Shown here: positions 32,925 through 41,178 of the stretch, piece by piece
How positions within the stretch are numbered: position 1 is the first letter of the stretch
Layout of the letters: the number at the start of each line of letters is the position of its first letter
From: an uncultured Eubacteriales bacterium
GTDB lineage: Bacteria > Bacillota > Clostridia > Oscillospirales > Acutalibacteraceae
Length of the DNA: 64,000 nt
Direction of reading: 5' to 3'
NCBI GenBank assembly: GCA_934454655.1
Contig: CAKSFK010000005.1
Span: 1-64,000 of the forward strand
Position numbers and translations under genes: made by a program
The notes under the pieces: generated by a model
Database searches by the model: none
What the model saw: the letters and a program-made list of their open reading frames with translations, nothing else
What the model was told of the DNA's origin: nothing

Positions 32925-34697
32925 GTGATTCCCGAGGACGTAATTAATGAAATAAAATACCGAAATGACATTGAGACCGCCGTTTCACAGTATGTTAAGC
33001 TTAAAAGACGCGGCAAAAATTTGGTGGGGCTATGCCCGTTTCACAGTGAAAAAACCCCGTCGTTTACCGTGTATCCCGAAAACGGGTCGTTTTACTGCTT
33101 CGGCTGCGGCGCGGGGGGAGATGTCTTTACCTTTACGGGGCTTATTGAAAATCTTGATTATATCGAGTCGGTAAAGCTGCTTGCAGAGCGTTCGGGCGTA
33201 ACGCTGCCGCAGGACGGGTATGACGATTCAATGCAGCGGCTTAAAAACACGGTGTACGATATAAACCGTGACACAGCAAGATTTTTCCACTCTTACCTTA
33301 TGTCGCAGGAGGGGAAATGGGCGCTTGATTATCTGCTGGGGCGAGGTCTTACACTTAAAACCGTGAAGCACTTCGGACTGGGCGCCGCGCCCGACAGTTG
33401 GGACAGTCTTATAAAACATTTAAAATCAAAGGGATATTCCGAGAGCGATATGACGGCGGCGAACGTTGTCGGTAAAAATCAGCGCGGAGGTATTTATGAC
33501 CGCTTCAGAAAGCGGGTTATGTTCCCGATAATAAATATACGCGGAAATATCATCGGTTTTAGCGGCAGGGCAATGCCCGGTGAGGACAAGCAGGGCGCCA
33601 AATACGTCAACACCTCGGATACGCCCGTCTATAAGAAAAGCGCAAATCTTTTCGGAATGAATTTTGCAAAAAATTCCTGCTCGGAAAGGGTAATACTGGT
33701 TGAAGGAAATATGGACGTTATCTCTCTTCACCAGGCAGGCTTTACAAACACCGTAGCGCCGCTGGGAACGGCGTTTACACTTGAACAGGCAAATTTGCTT
33801 GCAAGGTACACAAAGGAAATAGTGCTTATGCTGGACGCCGACGCCGCGGGGCAAAAAGCGGTAAGGCGCGCCTCGGAACTGCTTGAAAACACAGGGCTTA
33901 AGACAAAGGTTGTGGTTGTGCCTGACGGTAAAGACCCCGATGAATACATAAAGAAAAACGGTGCGGAGCGTTTTGCGGCACTACTTGACGGAGCGGTGAG
34001 CGATATTGAATACAAGCTTCTCTCTGCTGCGAACGGAATTGATACCGTAAGCGACGACGGTAAGCTTAAATACCTTGCCGCCGCGGCGGAAATTATTGCC
34101 GGTACGGACGATGTTATGGCAAGGGATGTGTATATCGGCAAGCTGTGTGAAAAGTACGGTGTGTCCCGCACGGCGCTTACCGCAAAAATTGAGGAAATAC
34201 GGAAGAAAAACAAAAAACAGAGCCGACAAAAGGAAATAACCGATGTTATAAGACCTAAATTTACAAGGGATGACATTAACCCCGAAAGGCGGCGTTCGCC
34301 CAAGGCGGTTTCGGCTGAAGAAACGCTTATTGCGGTGCTTTTAAAACATCCCGATTTCTGTGAGCGCACAGCGCGTGAACTGCCGCCCGAAAAAATGGTA
34401 ACGACCCTTAACAGGCGTATTTATGAAATATTAATTGATAATGTTTTAAAGGGCAGAGCACCGGATATTTCCCTTTTTGCCGAGAAATTTCTCCCGGCGG
34501 AGATAGGATACATAGTTTCGCTGCAAAACAGCGAAAAAGCTGGTATCAACCCGGAAATTGTATTAAAGGATTGTATAAAGGTAATATTAGAAGAGGATAT
34601 ACTGTCGGCCGCGGCGGACAGTATTAACGGTACGGTTGAGGACTGGGCGGAAAACCTTAAAAGTATTATCGAAGAAAAGCAAAGGAGAACAACATAA
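32925..34697 (+). CDS. dnaG: DNA primase
   Basis: 590 residues, GTG start with AAGGGGGGCGG upstream. The N-terminal CHC2 zinc motif is CPFHSEKTPSF ... FYCFGCGAGGD. The catalytic core has RFRKRVMFPIINIRGNIIGF, and the TOPRIM elements VILVEGNMDVISLHQAGF and VLMLDADAAGQKA. The C-terminal helical region (about 450-590) would bind the replicative helicase. It makes RNA primers at the fork. Its stop overlaps the rpoD start (TAATG). Confidence 0.95.
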   Translation: MIPEDVINEIKYRNDIETAVSQYVKLKRRGKNLVGLCPFHSEKTPSFTVYPENGSFYCFGCGAGGDVFTFTGLIENLDYIESVKLLAERSGVTLPQDGYDDSMQRLKNTVYDINRDTARFFHSYLMSQEGKWALDYLLGRGLTLKTVKHFGLGAAPDSWDSLIKHLKSKGYSESDMTAANVVGKNQRGGIYDRFRKRVMFPIINIRGNIIGFSGRAMPGEDKQGAKYVNTSDTPVYKKSANLFGMNFAKNSCSERVILVEGNMDVISLHQAGFTNTVAPLGTAFTLEQANLLARYTKEIVLMLDADAAGQKAVRRASELLENTGLKTKVVVVPDGKDPDEYIKKNGAERFAALLDGAVSDIEYKLLSAANGIDTVSDDGKLKYLAAAAEIIAGTDDVMARDVYIGKLCEKYGVSRTALTAKIEEIRKKNKKQSRQKEITDVIRPKFTRDDINPERRRSPKAVSAEETLIAVLLKHPDFCERTARELPPEKMVTTLNRRIYEILIDNVLKGRAPDISLFAEKFLPAEIGYIVSLQNSEKAGINPEIVLKDCIKVILEEDILSAAADSINGTVEDWAENLKSIIEEKQRRTT

Positions 34698-35761
34698 TGG
34701 AACATAATAATAATCTTAAGGAAAAGGATATTAAAAAGAACGGGGAAGAAGCGCAGTATGATGATGAAAGGAATCTTTCGATAGACGATATAGAAAACGC
34801 TCCCGATAACCCGGAAGAGCTTTTCTCCGAGCCGCCCACCCTTGATATTGATTTTGACGAAGAACCGACCGACGACGAGCTTAAGCTTGAGGAAATGGAT
34901 ATTGACTTGCTTAATGATGATTTAAGCATTGAAAATATGAATCTTGACGACCCGGTTAAAATTTACCTGCGCGAGATAGGCAGAGTGCCGCTTTTGTCCT
35001 CGGAAGAGGAGCTGGAGCTTGCCGTTAAAATATCCGAGGGTGACGAAAAGGCAAAACAACGCCTTACCGAGGCTAATCTTCGGCTTGTTGTCAGCATTGC
35101 TAAAAAGTATGTCGGCAGGGGAATGTATTTCCTTGACCTTATTCAAGAGGGCAATGTGGGTCTTATAAAGGCGGTCGATAAGTTTGACTACCAAAAGGGC
35201 TTTAAATTTTCAACCTATGCCACGTGGTGGATACGTCAGGCAATAACGCGCGCAATTGCCGATCAGGCAAGAACCATACGTATACCTGTCCATATGGTGG
35301 AAACCATTAACAGGCTTAAAAAGGTGCAAAGCCAGCTGCTGCACGAAAACGGCGTTGAACCCAGTGAGGAGCTTATTGCCGAAAAAATGGATCTCCCGGT
35401 TGAGCGTGTGCGCGAAATAATGCGTGTGGCACAGGAACCCGTTTCAATGGAAACGCCGATAGGACCTGAGGAGGATTCGCGCCTTATGGACTTTATACGC
35501 GACGAGGACGCGCTCGCTCCCGACGATGCCGCGCTTAAAACAATTACAAACGAGGATATTGACGGCGTGCTTAAAACCCTTACCCCAAGGGAAGAATCGG
35601 TTATAAGACTGCGCTTCGGCTTGCAGGACGGCCGCTGCCACACGCTTGAAGAAGTGGGAACGGAGTTTAACGTTACAAGAGAGCGTATCCGTCAGATTGA
35701 GGCAAAGGCATTAAGAAAGCTGCGCCACCCGGTTCGCAGTAATAAATTTAAGGACAGATAA
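34697..35761 (+). CDS. rpoD: Primary sigma factor (sigma-A)
   Basis: 354 residues. An acidic N-terminal stretch (about 1-85) replaces region 1.1. Region 1.2/2.1 starts DDPVKIYLREIGRVPLLS, region 2.4 has FSTYATWWIRQAITRAIADQ, region 3 RIPVHMVETINRL, and region 4.2 VTRERIRQIEAKALRKLRHP. Spacing and motifs match sigma-A of Firmicutes. It is the last member of the dgt-dnaG-rpoD macromolecular synthesis arrangement. Confidence 0.96.
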   Translation: MEHNNNLKEKDIKKNGEEAQYDDERNLSIDDIENAPDNPEELFSEPPTLDIDFDEEPTDDELKLEEMDIDLLNDDLSIENMNLDDPVKIYLREIGRVPLLSSEEELELAVKISEGDEKAKQRLTEANLRLVVSIAKKYVGRGMYFLDLIQEGNVGLIKAVDKFDYQKGFKFSTYATWWIRQAITRAIADQARTIRIPVHMVETINRLKKVQSQLLHENGVEPSEELIAEKMDLPVERVREIMRVAQEPVSMETPIGPEEDSRLMDFIRDEDALAPDDAALKTITNEDIDGVLKTLTPREESVIRLRFGLQDGRCHTLEEVGTEFNVTRERIRQIEAKALRKLRHPVRSNKFKDR

Positions 35762-35780
35762 CAAAAGGGGAATAAAGACG

Positions 35781-36038
35781 ATGAAATATTCATATAAAAC
35801 TAAGGGCGTATGTTCAAGGGGAATAGAAATTGAGGTTGAGGACGGAGTTGTAAAAAACGTAAAGTTTGACGGCGGATGCTCCGGTAATACTCAGGGTGTG
35901 GCAAACCTTGTTAAGGGAATGAAGGTTGACGATGTTATAGACAGGCTTTCGTCAATAAAGTGCGGATTCAAAAATACCTCATGCCCGGCACAGCTGGCAC
36001 AGGCTTTAAGCGAAATAAAGAACGGACAGGGCAACTAA
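35781..36038 (+). CDS. TSCPD-domain protein, TIGR03905-like
   Basis: 85 residues. The compact domain carries VCSRGIEIEVEDGVVKNVKF, GGCSGNTQGVANLVKGM and the TSCPAQLAQAL end from which the domain takes its name. The three Cys suggest metal or cofactor binding. The function is unknown. It lies 19 bases after rpoD with AAAAGGGG upstream. Confidence 0.8.
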   Translation: MKYSYKTKGVCSRGIEIEVEDGVVKNVKFDGGCSGNTQGVANLVKGMKVDDVIDRLSSIKCGFKNTSCPAQLAQALSEIKNGQGN

Positions 36039-36056
36039 AAGAAAAGGGTTGATATT

Positions 36057-36599
36057 TTGTTACCGGACAGCGATATAAAAATTGCCGGCAGCAGACCGTC
36101 GGCGGAAATAAGAAAAAAGGCTGAAGTACGGGACGAAACACCCGAGCTTTCAAAAGAAAAAATAAAAGCCGCTGAGGAACTGGGGCGGACTGTTGCAGAG
36201 AAGTACCTAAACGACGCGGGGAAATTTTCTGCGGATGATAACGCGGAAGATTTTGAAATGTCAATACAGCGCAGGCTTTTGCTTTCGTTTGCGGCAACCG
36301 TCGGGTTTGAGCAGTATTGCCCGGACGATGCTCTGTGCGGAATAGCGCAAAAGGGCTTTCTTGACACGGTTAAAAAGGCGGCGCCCGACGTTTATAAAAC
36401 ATCGGGCGATACAGGCGCTTTCTCGTTCTATTATCTGGCTTACAGGCGCGGCGGCGAGGTTGACAGGCGGATAGGACAGACATTCGCTATGCTCTGCTCT
36501 CATGACGGCGACCCTATTTATCAGGAACTCGGCGAGGCTCTTTACTGCTGGTTTTTATCCTTTGTGAAAAGGTCCGCCGCTGCGGCTTTTGGGACTTAG
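36057..36599 (+). CDS. Unrecognised 180-residue helical protein
   Basis: TTG start at 36057, 8 bases after AAAAGGG. The N-terminal third is charged and helical (PELSKEKIKAAEELGRTVAEKYL). The rest contains several amphipathic or hydrophobic stretches (RRLLLSFAATVGFEQYC, AFSFYYLAYRRGG, QTFAMLCSHDGDP, LYCWFLSFVKRSAAAAFG). No signal peptide, no known motif. It probably shares the rpoD transcript, which ends at the long hairpin at 36888-36939. Confidence 0.6.
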   Translation: MLPDSDIKIAGSRPSAEIRKKAEVRDETPELSKEKIKAAEELGRTVAEKYLNDAGKFSADDNAEDFEMSIQRRLLLSFAATVGFEQYCPDDALCGIAQKGFLDTVKKAAPDVYKTSGDTGAFSFYYLAYRRGGEVDRRIGQTFAMLCSHDGDPIYQELGEALYCWFLSFVKRSAAAAFGT

Positions 36600-36602
36600 T
36601 AT

Positions 36603-36885
36603 CTAGCCAAACGAAAATAATCCGAATCCGCCCAAAACGGCATATTTTCGGCGCATTTTCACTTGTCGTCTTTATAAGGCGAAAGCCTTATCGCATCCTC
36701 CGCGTAAAAATCCACACGAAAATCGCGCTCGTTTTGGGGTGCAGTTTTTTTGCAGAGCGAGGCACAAAACGCAGTTAATCCTAACGGATTAACGAGTATT
36801 TTAACGCGGCAATGCGGAAAATCCGCACTCAAAAAACGGGATCGGATTATTCTCGCTTGCCTAGCCAAACGAAAATAATCCGAAT
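36603..36885. repeat. Small repeat element bounded by 25-bp direct repeats
   Basis: A 25-base sequence beginning CTAGCCAAACGAAAAT occurs identically at 36603-36627 and 36861-36885. A degenerate inverted copy (CGGATTATTCTCG, 36844-36856) lies just before the right copy, giving a 13-base dyad with one mismatch. The interior has small hairpins (TAAGGC-GAAA-GCCTTA near 36674; GTTAATCC-TAAC-GGATTAAC near 36774). No plausible gene is inside. It has the look of a dispersed MITE- or REP-like element of gut Clostridia. Confidence 0.55.
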
Positions 36886-36887
36886 TC

Positions 36888-36939
36888 AAAGCGGGGCAAC
36901 TGCAAGCATTGTTATGCTTGCAGTTGCCCCGCTTTTTTT
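36888..36939 (+). terminator. Very long perfect terminator hairpin
   Basis: A 20-base perfect stem (36890-36909 with 36914-36933, extended by two A-T pairs), loop TGTT, followed by T to 36939. It lies between the plus-strand rpoD group and the convergent holin gene, and may act in both directions. Confidence 0.85.
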
Positions 36940-36944
36940 AGAAT

Positions 36945-37166
36945 TTAATCCGATTGCTTTCCGTCGTTTAGGCTTACCTCGGGCAGTCCCGCAACAGAGG
37001 TTAAAACCGACAGTATTCCCGCAAGCAACGAAGCCGATATAACCATTTTCCAGTTAACCGAATTCATTGCGGCGCAGGTTCCTATTGTGGCGGCTGCGGT
37101 CTGAGCTACTGTTTTAACAGCGCGGATTATTGCCGCCTTTATCCAAATTTTAAATTTTCCCGACAT
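36945..37166 (-). CDS. Phage r1t-type holin
   Basis: 73 residues with two hydrophobic segments. The sequence AAIIRAVKTVAQTAAATIG, then NSVNWKMVISASLLAGILSV and LTSVAGLPEV is characteristic of the r1t holin family. Holins form membrane holes that release or activate an endolysin. The GGTGA ribosome binding site is 7 bases before the ATG. It is the last gene of the minus-strand lysis cassette, 19 bases after the lysin gene. Confidence 0.82.
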   Translation of the reverse strand: MSGKFKIWIKAAIIRAVKTVAQTAAATIGTCAAMNSVNWKMVISASLLAGILSVLTSVAGLPEVSLNDGKQSD

Positions 37167-37185
37167 TTAATTTCACCGTCCTTGC

Positions 37186-38208
37186 CTAGTTTATATAAAT
37201 TTTAATTCCGTCAATTTCCTCGCCCAATATTCCGGCATACCCGTTTTTGGAATTTCTGTCGTCAAATCCGTTTACAAAGGGCAGCCAGCGGGCTTTACGG
37301 CGAAGGTGTACGGCATAATTAAGATTTTTGCCCGTGTCGGTACGCATCATTATTCCGTCGATGGGCTTGTTGAAAAGCCCGGCATAGTCTTCACGGTTTT
37401 TAACCTCGGGCAGCCAGCTGCCGCCCTTTAAGTGAACCTTATAAAAAATATTTCCGAACGTAAGCCTTGCGAAAACGGCGCACACATCGTGTCCGTAAAG
37501 CCCCGCGTAATCGGAAAGGTCCGTGACCTCGGGCAGCCATTTGTTTTTAACGTCGTCCCATACCTGATATATTACCGATATTTTTTCCTCGGCTTGTTCA
37601 GGCTTTGCAGGTCTTGGTATTTCCGCAAAGGCAATGTTCATATCAACCCTGCCGTTAATGCCGTCAACACTGCCTGAGGATGTGTGCTGCCAGAACATAT
37701 AATCGCCGTTATACGTAGGCTCACTGCTGTACTGTGCCAGCCAGCGCGGCTTTTTGTTGTACCATCCGTCGGTAAGACGGGTGCGGTGCCAGTTAAGATT
37801 TGCGTAGATCCCGGCGGTAAGACCCGCCTTTTCAATTTCCTCACAAAAGGTTCTTGCAATTTCCAAAATTGTTTCATTGCTTTGCTTGCCTGTTGTAGCG
37901 GCGTCCTCCAAATCCAGAAAGATCGGAAGTGCGGGATTTTCTTTAACCAGCCTTAAAACATGCTTTGCCTCGGACTGCGCCATTTCGGTGTTAAGTGCAT
38001 AACTGTAAAGATACACACCGTAGGGGATACCTGTTCTTGCACATTCAGAAGCATTGCGTGAAAACTGCACGTCGTCCTGAGAGGGTATGTCCGAACCGTA
38101 ACCGCAGCGGAGTATTGCAAACTCCACGCCGCAGGCTTTAACCTTATCCCAGTCGATCACCCCCTGATGTGAGGAAACGTCAATTCCTCTTGCCTTAATT
38201 TCTTTCAT
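37186..38208 (-). CDS. GH25 lysozyme-type endolysin
   Basis: The frame opens at 38226 (TTG), but GAAAGGA points to the ATG at 38208 (340 residues). The GH25 muramidase domain (about 1-195) has KARGIDVSSHQGVIDWDKV, PIFLDLEDA with the Asp and Glu of the active site, GIYANLNWH and the late DMNIAF. The C-terminal part holds three repeats of about 45 residues with W-L-P-x-V followed by D-Y-A-G or G-Y-A-G (about 215-340), which probably bind the cell wall. No signal peptide, as expected for a holin-dependent lysin. Confidence 0.88.
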   Translation of the reverse strand: MKEIKARGIDVSSHQGVIDWDKVKACGVEFAILRCGYGSDIPSQDDVQFSRNASECARTGIPYGVYLYSYALNTEMAQSEAKHVLRLVKENPALPIFLDLEDAATTGKQSNETILEIARTFCEEIEKAGLTAGIYANLNWHRTRLTDGWYNKKPRWLAQYSSEPTYNGDYMFWQHTSSGSVDGINGRVDMNIAFAEIPRPAKPEQAEEKISVIYQVWDDVKNKWLPEVTDLSDYAGLYGHDVCAVFARLTFGNIFYKVHLKGGSWLPEVKNREDYAGLFNKPIDGIMMRTDTGKNLNYAVHLRRKARWLPFVNGFDDRNSKNGYAGILGEEIDGIKIYIN

Positions 38209-38238
38209 TTTTCTCATTCCTTTCAAAGGTTTCCGATA

Positions 38239-38553
38239 TTATAACCCCGAATTTATTATAAACGAGGAAACCGCCCCCGCAATAATGCCTATAATGCCGG
38301 TTATAATACATTTTATGACGGTGCGCCTGTAAAGTTGCATTTCCTCTGCCGGCGCCCTTTCCACGCATACAAGCCTTTTTGAAATATCGTCCACCTTAAC
38401 GGCGGTGCTTTTTGTCTGCTCGGCAAGCTTTTCAACGGCGCTTGTAAGCCTCCTTATGTCCTTGACCTCGCCTTTAATTTCGTCCAGCTGGTGGAAAATG
38501 TTTTTATCCTCAGCCTCAAGCCGCGCAATGCGCTCGTTAACATTATCGTCCAT
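38239..38553 (-). CDS. XhlA-like membrane protein of the lysis cassette
   Basis: 104 residues: a coiled coil (about 1-70, RIARLEAEDKNIFHQLDEIK) and one C-terminal membrane helix (about 78-100, IKCIITGIIGIIAGAVSSFI). This is the layout of haemolysin XhlA and related phage lysis accessory proteins. AGGAG lies 8 bases before the chosen ATG. It precedes the lysin by 30 bases. Confidence 0.7.
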   Translation of the reverse strand: MDDNVNERIARLEAEDKNIFHQLDEIKGEVKDIRRLTSAVEKLAEQTKSTAVKVDDISKRLVCVERAPAEEMQLYRRTVIKCIITGIIGIIAGAVSSFIINSGL

Positions 38554-38642
38554 TTCATTTTCTCCTGCCGACCCTTACAATTGCAGTATAGCAAATATCT
38601 GCCCGACATTCACCGACATCTCGGGCGTGACGGGTTCTGACG

Positions 38643-39617
38643 TTAATCCGAAAGGCTTAACCCCTTGTAATATGTCGCAAGTATTTCCTTGTATGTGCTG
38701 CCTTGTTTTGCCATATAATCGGCGCCGAACTGGCTCATACCCACCCCGTGACCGTAACCGCGCACCGTGAAAACAAAATTGCCGTTATTAAGCGTGATAT
38801 CGAAATTTAAGGAACGCAGGTCGAAAGCGCTTCTTATTTCTCCGCCGGAAATTTCTTTTCCGCAAATGCAAACAGTTTTTACCGCTCCGGTATCGGTGCG
38901 CTTAATTTCGCCTATGTATTTTTCCTTACTGCCGGAAAATGTGCATTTTCCCGCAAGCTTTTTGCAAAAATCCTCGCCCGAAACCGTTACGGAGGACAGA
39001 TAGTTCGGCGCCAATTTATCGTACGGACTGGCAACGCTTTTAAGATACGGCAAATCTTTGCCCCAAACATCGCGGCACGCGTTTGTCATACCGGACGATA
39101 CGGCGTGGTACACGGTAAGCGCCGGTTCGCCGTTGTAGGTCAGAAGCTGACCTTTTGTGTCGGCAACGGCTTTTTTGATTTTTTCGGTGTATACATCCGC
39201 CTTGTCGCCCCAGCGCTTTTTAAGCTCCTCTGCCGCGGCAAAGCTTTGGTCTGTTTTCGGATCGGTGGTAATGTCATAATCCTTTTTGTCGCTCTCAAGC
39301 CTTCTGCGGCAGGCAAAGGTATACGCCGCAACGGCTTGCGCCTTCAGCGCCTCGTATTCGTAAAGCGCGGGCATTTCGGCAGCTACCACGCCGAAAATAT
39401 AATCTTCGGCGGAAATATTGCTTACGGTGTTTGTGTCACGGTTTAAAAGCCTGAAGGTGTCGCTTTGTGCGGGAATGTTATTAACCTTATTGATATTGGT
39501 TTTTGCCGATGCGCTTATAGCCGATGCCTTGTCCTTTTTGCCGCCGCCCATTACCGAAAGGGGCAGTACAAGCATAAAGCAGGCAAATATAAGGGCGCAG
39601 CAGAGTATTTTTTTCAT
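38643..39617 (-). CDS. spoIID: Stage II sporulation protein D
   Basis: 324 residues with an N-terminal signal anchor. The SpoIID/LytB domain shows ISAEDYIFGVVAAEMPALYE, EALKAQAVAAYTFACRR, AVSSGMTNACRDVWG and GYGHGVGMSQFGADYMAKQG. SpoIID is the lytic transglycosylase that drives septal thinning and engulfment in the mother cell, so the organism is a spore former or recently was. The Glu in EMPALYEYEALKAQ is the expected catalytic acid. It is followed by the lysis cassette on the same strand, 89 bases on. Confidence 0.9.
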   Translation of the reverse strand: MKKILCCALIFACFMLVLPLSVMGGGKKDKASAISASAKTNINKVNNIPAQSDTFRLLNRDTNTVSNISAEDYIFGVVAAEMPALYEYEALKAQAVAAYTFACRRRLESDKKDYDITTDPKTDQSFAAAEELKKRWGDKADVYTEKIKKAVADTKGQLLTYNGEPALTVYHAVSSGMTNACRDVWGKDLPYLKSVASPYDKLAPNYLSSVTVSGEDFCKKLAGKCTFSGSKEKYIGEIKRTDTGAVKTVCICGKEISGGEIRSAFDLRSLNFDITLNNGNFVFTVRGYGHGVGMSQFGADYMAKQGSTYKEILATYYKGLSLSD

Positions 39618-39627
39618 TTCTATCTCC

Positions 39628-39656
39628 TTGACTTTTTTTGAGTATCGTTATAATAT
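39628..39656 (+). promoter_or_regulatory. Promoter facing away from spoIID
   Basis: TTGACT (39628-39633) with TAATAT (39651-39656) at 17 bases, or TATAAT (39649-39654) at 15 bases. It overlaps the spoIID ribosome binding region on the other strand and serves the next plus-strand gene. Confidence 0.55.
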
Positions 39657-39701
39657 ATGTATGTTATGTTTTGCTATTTAATGTTTGGAGAGTTGATGTT
39701 A

Positions 39702-40490
39702 ATGAAATATAAAAAAATAACGCTGTTTTATTTTTTGGCATTGCCTGCCTGCGTGCTGATGCGTGTTTTACAGCTTTTTTTCACTGTGGATGTTAAAACC
39801 GGATTCTTTAAAAAGGAATACAGCGCTTACGGTTTGGCACTGCTCATTTTTATTGCGGCGGTTTGTGCGGTCTGCGCCTTTTTTTGCTTTACGGGACACA
39901 GAAATCCCGCCCGCCTGCCGCGCGTAAATCTGTTTCTTACGGCGGCGTCGCTGTCGGCGGCAATTTCAACCGGCATTGAGCTTTTCGGTGAAACCTTTGC
40001 GGGTACCGTTGCGGCTTGGCAAACCGCTCTGCTTTACATAACGGGTCTTGCGGCTGCGGTGTGGTTTATTCTGTACGGCGTGAGTGATATCGGCGGTATC
40101 AAGCTGCCGCCGCTCCTTTCCGTTCTGCCCGCGTTTTATCTTATTGTGCGTATAATCTGCACATTTACATCCGTCTCGTCCCTTGCCCTTATTTCCGATA
40201 ACATTCTGCTTCTTGCGGCATATTGCACCGCGCTGTTATTCTTTTTATATATGGGCAGGACCTTTAATGATATTCAGGGCGACAACAATTTCCGCAAACT
40301 TATGGCTTCGGGAATGGCGTCGTCCATACTCTGCGTAACGCAGTCCGTTCCGCACTTTGCAATAAACATTGTTACATCGGGTGAGTATCTGCATACCTCC
40401 GTTATCGCCAACATTGCTCTTTTATGTCTGGGACTGTTTATTGCCGCGTTTACATTCAGCTATTTTTCGGCAAGGAACACGGAGGAATAA
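39702..40490 (+). CDS. Polytopic membrane protein, function unknown
   Basis: The frame is open from 39657; GGAGAG (39687-39692) allows ATG 39696 or 39702, and I prefer 39702 (262 residues). About seven hydrophobic segments alternate with short loops (LFYFLALPACVLMRVLQLFF, LALLIFIAAVCAVCAFF, LIVRIICTFTSVSSLALIS, IALLCLGLFIAAFTFSYF). No catalytic motif is visible. It precedes trmB by 3 bases, so it belongs to the trmB-rsmG transcript. Confidence 0.65.
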   Translation: MKYKKITLFYFLALPACVLMRVLQLFFTVDVKTGFFKKEYSAYGLALLIFIAAVCAVCAFFCFTGHRNPARLPRVNLFLTAASLSAAISTGIELFGETFAGTVAAWQTALLYITGLAAAVWFILYGVSDIGGIKLPPLLSVLPAFYLIVRIICTFTSVSSLALISDNILLLAAYCTALLFFLYMGRTFNDIQGDNNFRKLMASGMASSILCVTQSVPHFAINIVTSGEYLHTSVIANIALLCLGLFIAAFTFSYFSARNTEE

Positions 40491-40493
40491 ATA

Positions 40494-41174
40494 ATGAGAA
40501 TGAGAAAGAAAAAGCACCTTGACGAAAGGCTCGGTGCTGTATCGGATATACTTTTTGTCAGCAATATCGACCCGTCCGAAAGAAATTTCAACACTGCCGC
40601 CGAAACCGAGGAATATATCGACTTTGATTTGTGGTTTGCCCGCAGCGCCCCCGTGGTCATTGAGATAGGGTGCGGCAAGGGCGGTTTTGCCGCCGAATAT
40701 GCGCTTAAACACCACGATGTTAACTATGTCGCCGTGGAAAAGGACGCAAACGTTATTGTTGCGGCGTGCGAAAACGCAAAAACTGCCGGTGCCGATAACA
40801 TACGTTTCATAAAATGCAGCGCGGAATATCTGCCCAGATATATTAAGCCGCATACCGCCGAGAAACTGTTTTTAAATTTCAGCTGTCCGTTCCCAAAGAA
40901 AAAATATGCGTCGCATAGGCTTACGCACAGCCGTTTTCTCGGGATATATAAGCGTATTTTAAAACCCGACGCCGTAATTGAGCAGAAGACCGACAACGCT
41001 CCGTTTTTTGAATTTTCCGTTGAAAGCTTTACGGCAAACGGCTATGCGCTTAAAAACATCAGCCTGGATTTGCATAACGGCGGCTTTGAGGATAACATTG
41101 AAACCGAATATGAGCGCAGGTTTTCGGCTATGGGGCTGCCGATCTATCGGCTTGAGGCATATTTAAAGGAATGA
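40494..41174 (+). CDS. trmB: tRNA (guanine-N7-)-methyltransferase
   Basis: 226 residues. The SAM-binding motif VIEIGCGKGGFAAEYALKH is at about 54-72, followed by YVAVEKDANVIVAACENA. The family loop that usually reads SDPWPK is SCPFPKKKYASHRLTH here, and the C-terminus has NIETEYERRFSAMGLPIYRLEA. It makes m7G46 in tRNA. The Cys in place of the usual Asp of the SDPWPK motif is a variant I have seen among Clostridia. Confidence 0.88.
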   Translation: MRMRKKKHLDERLGAVSDILFVSNIDPSERNFNTAAETEEYIDFDLWFARSAPVVIEIGCGKGGFAAEYALKHHDVNYVAVEKDANVIVAACENAKTAGADNIRFIKCSAEYLPRYIKPHTAEKLFLNFSCPFPKKKYASHRLTHSRFLGIYKRILKPDAVIEQKTDNAPFFEFSVESFTANGYALKNISLDLHNGGFEDNIETEYERRFSAMGLPIYRLEAYLKE

Positions 41175-41178
41175 ATTT

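Noticed and set aside
33728..34369. A 213-codon minus-strand frame opposite dnaG
   Set aside because: Ser-rich low-complexity translation is the usual reverse-frame shadow of a Glu/Lys/Asp-rich gene; dnaG covers it completely.
36659..36889. A 76-codon minus-strand frame within the repeat element (and a plus-strand frame 36812-37042)
   Set aside because: Both span the direct repeats and hairpins, lack ribosome binding sites and show no recognisable domain; the repeat explains the open frame.
36945..38553. The lysis genes as part of an intact prophage
   Set aside because: No structural, packaging, replication or integrase genes lie nearby; the flanks are core genes on both sides.
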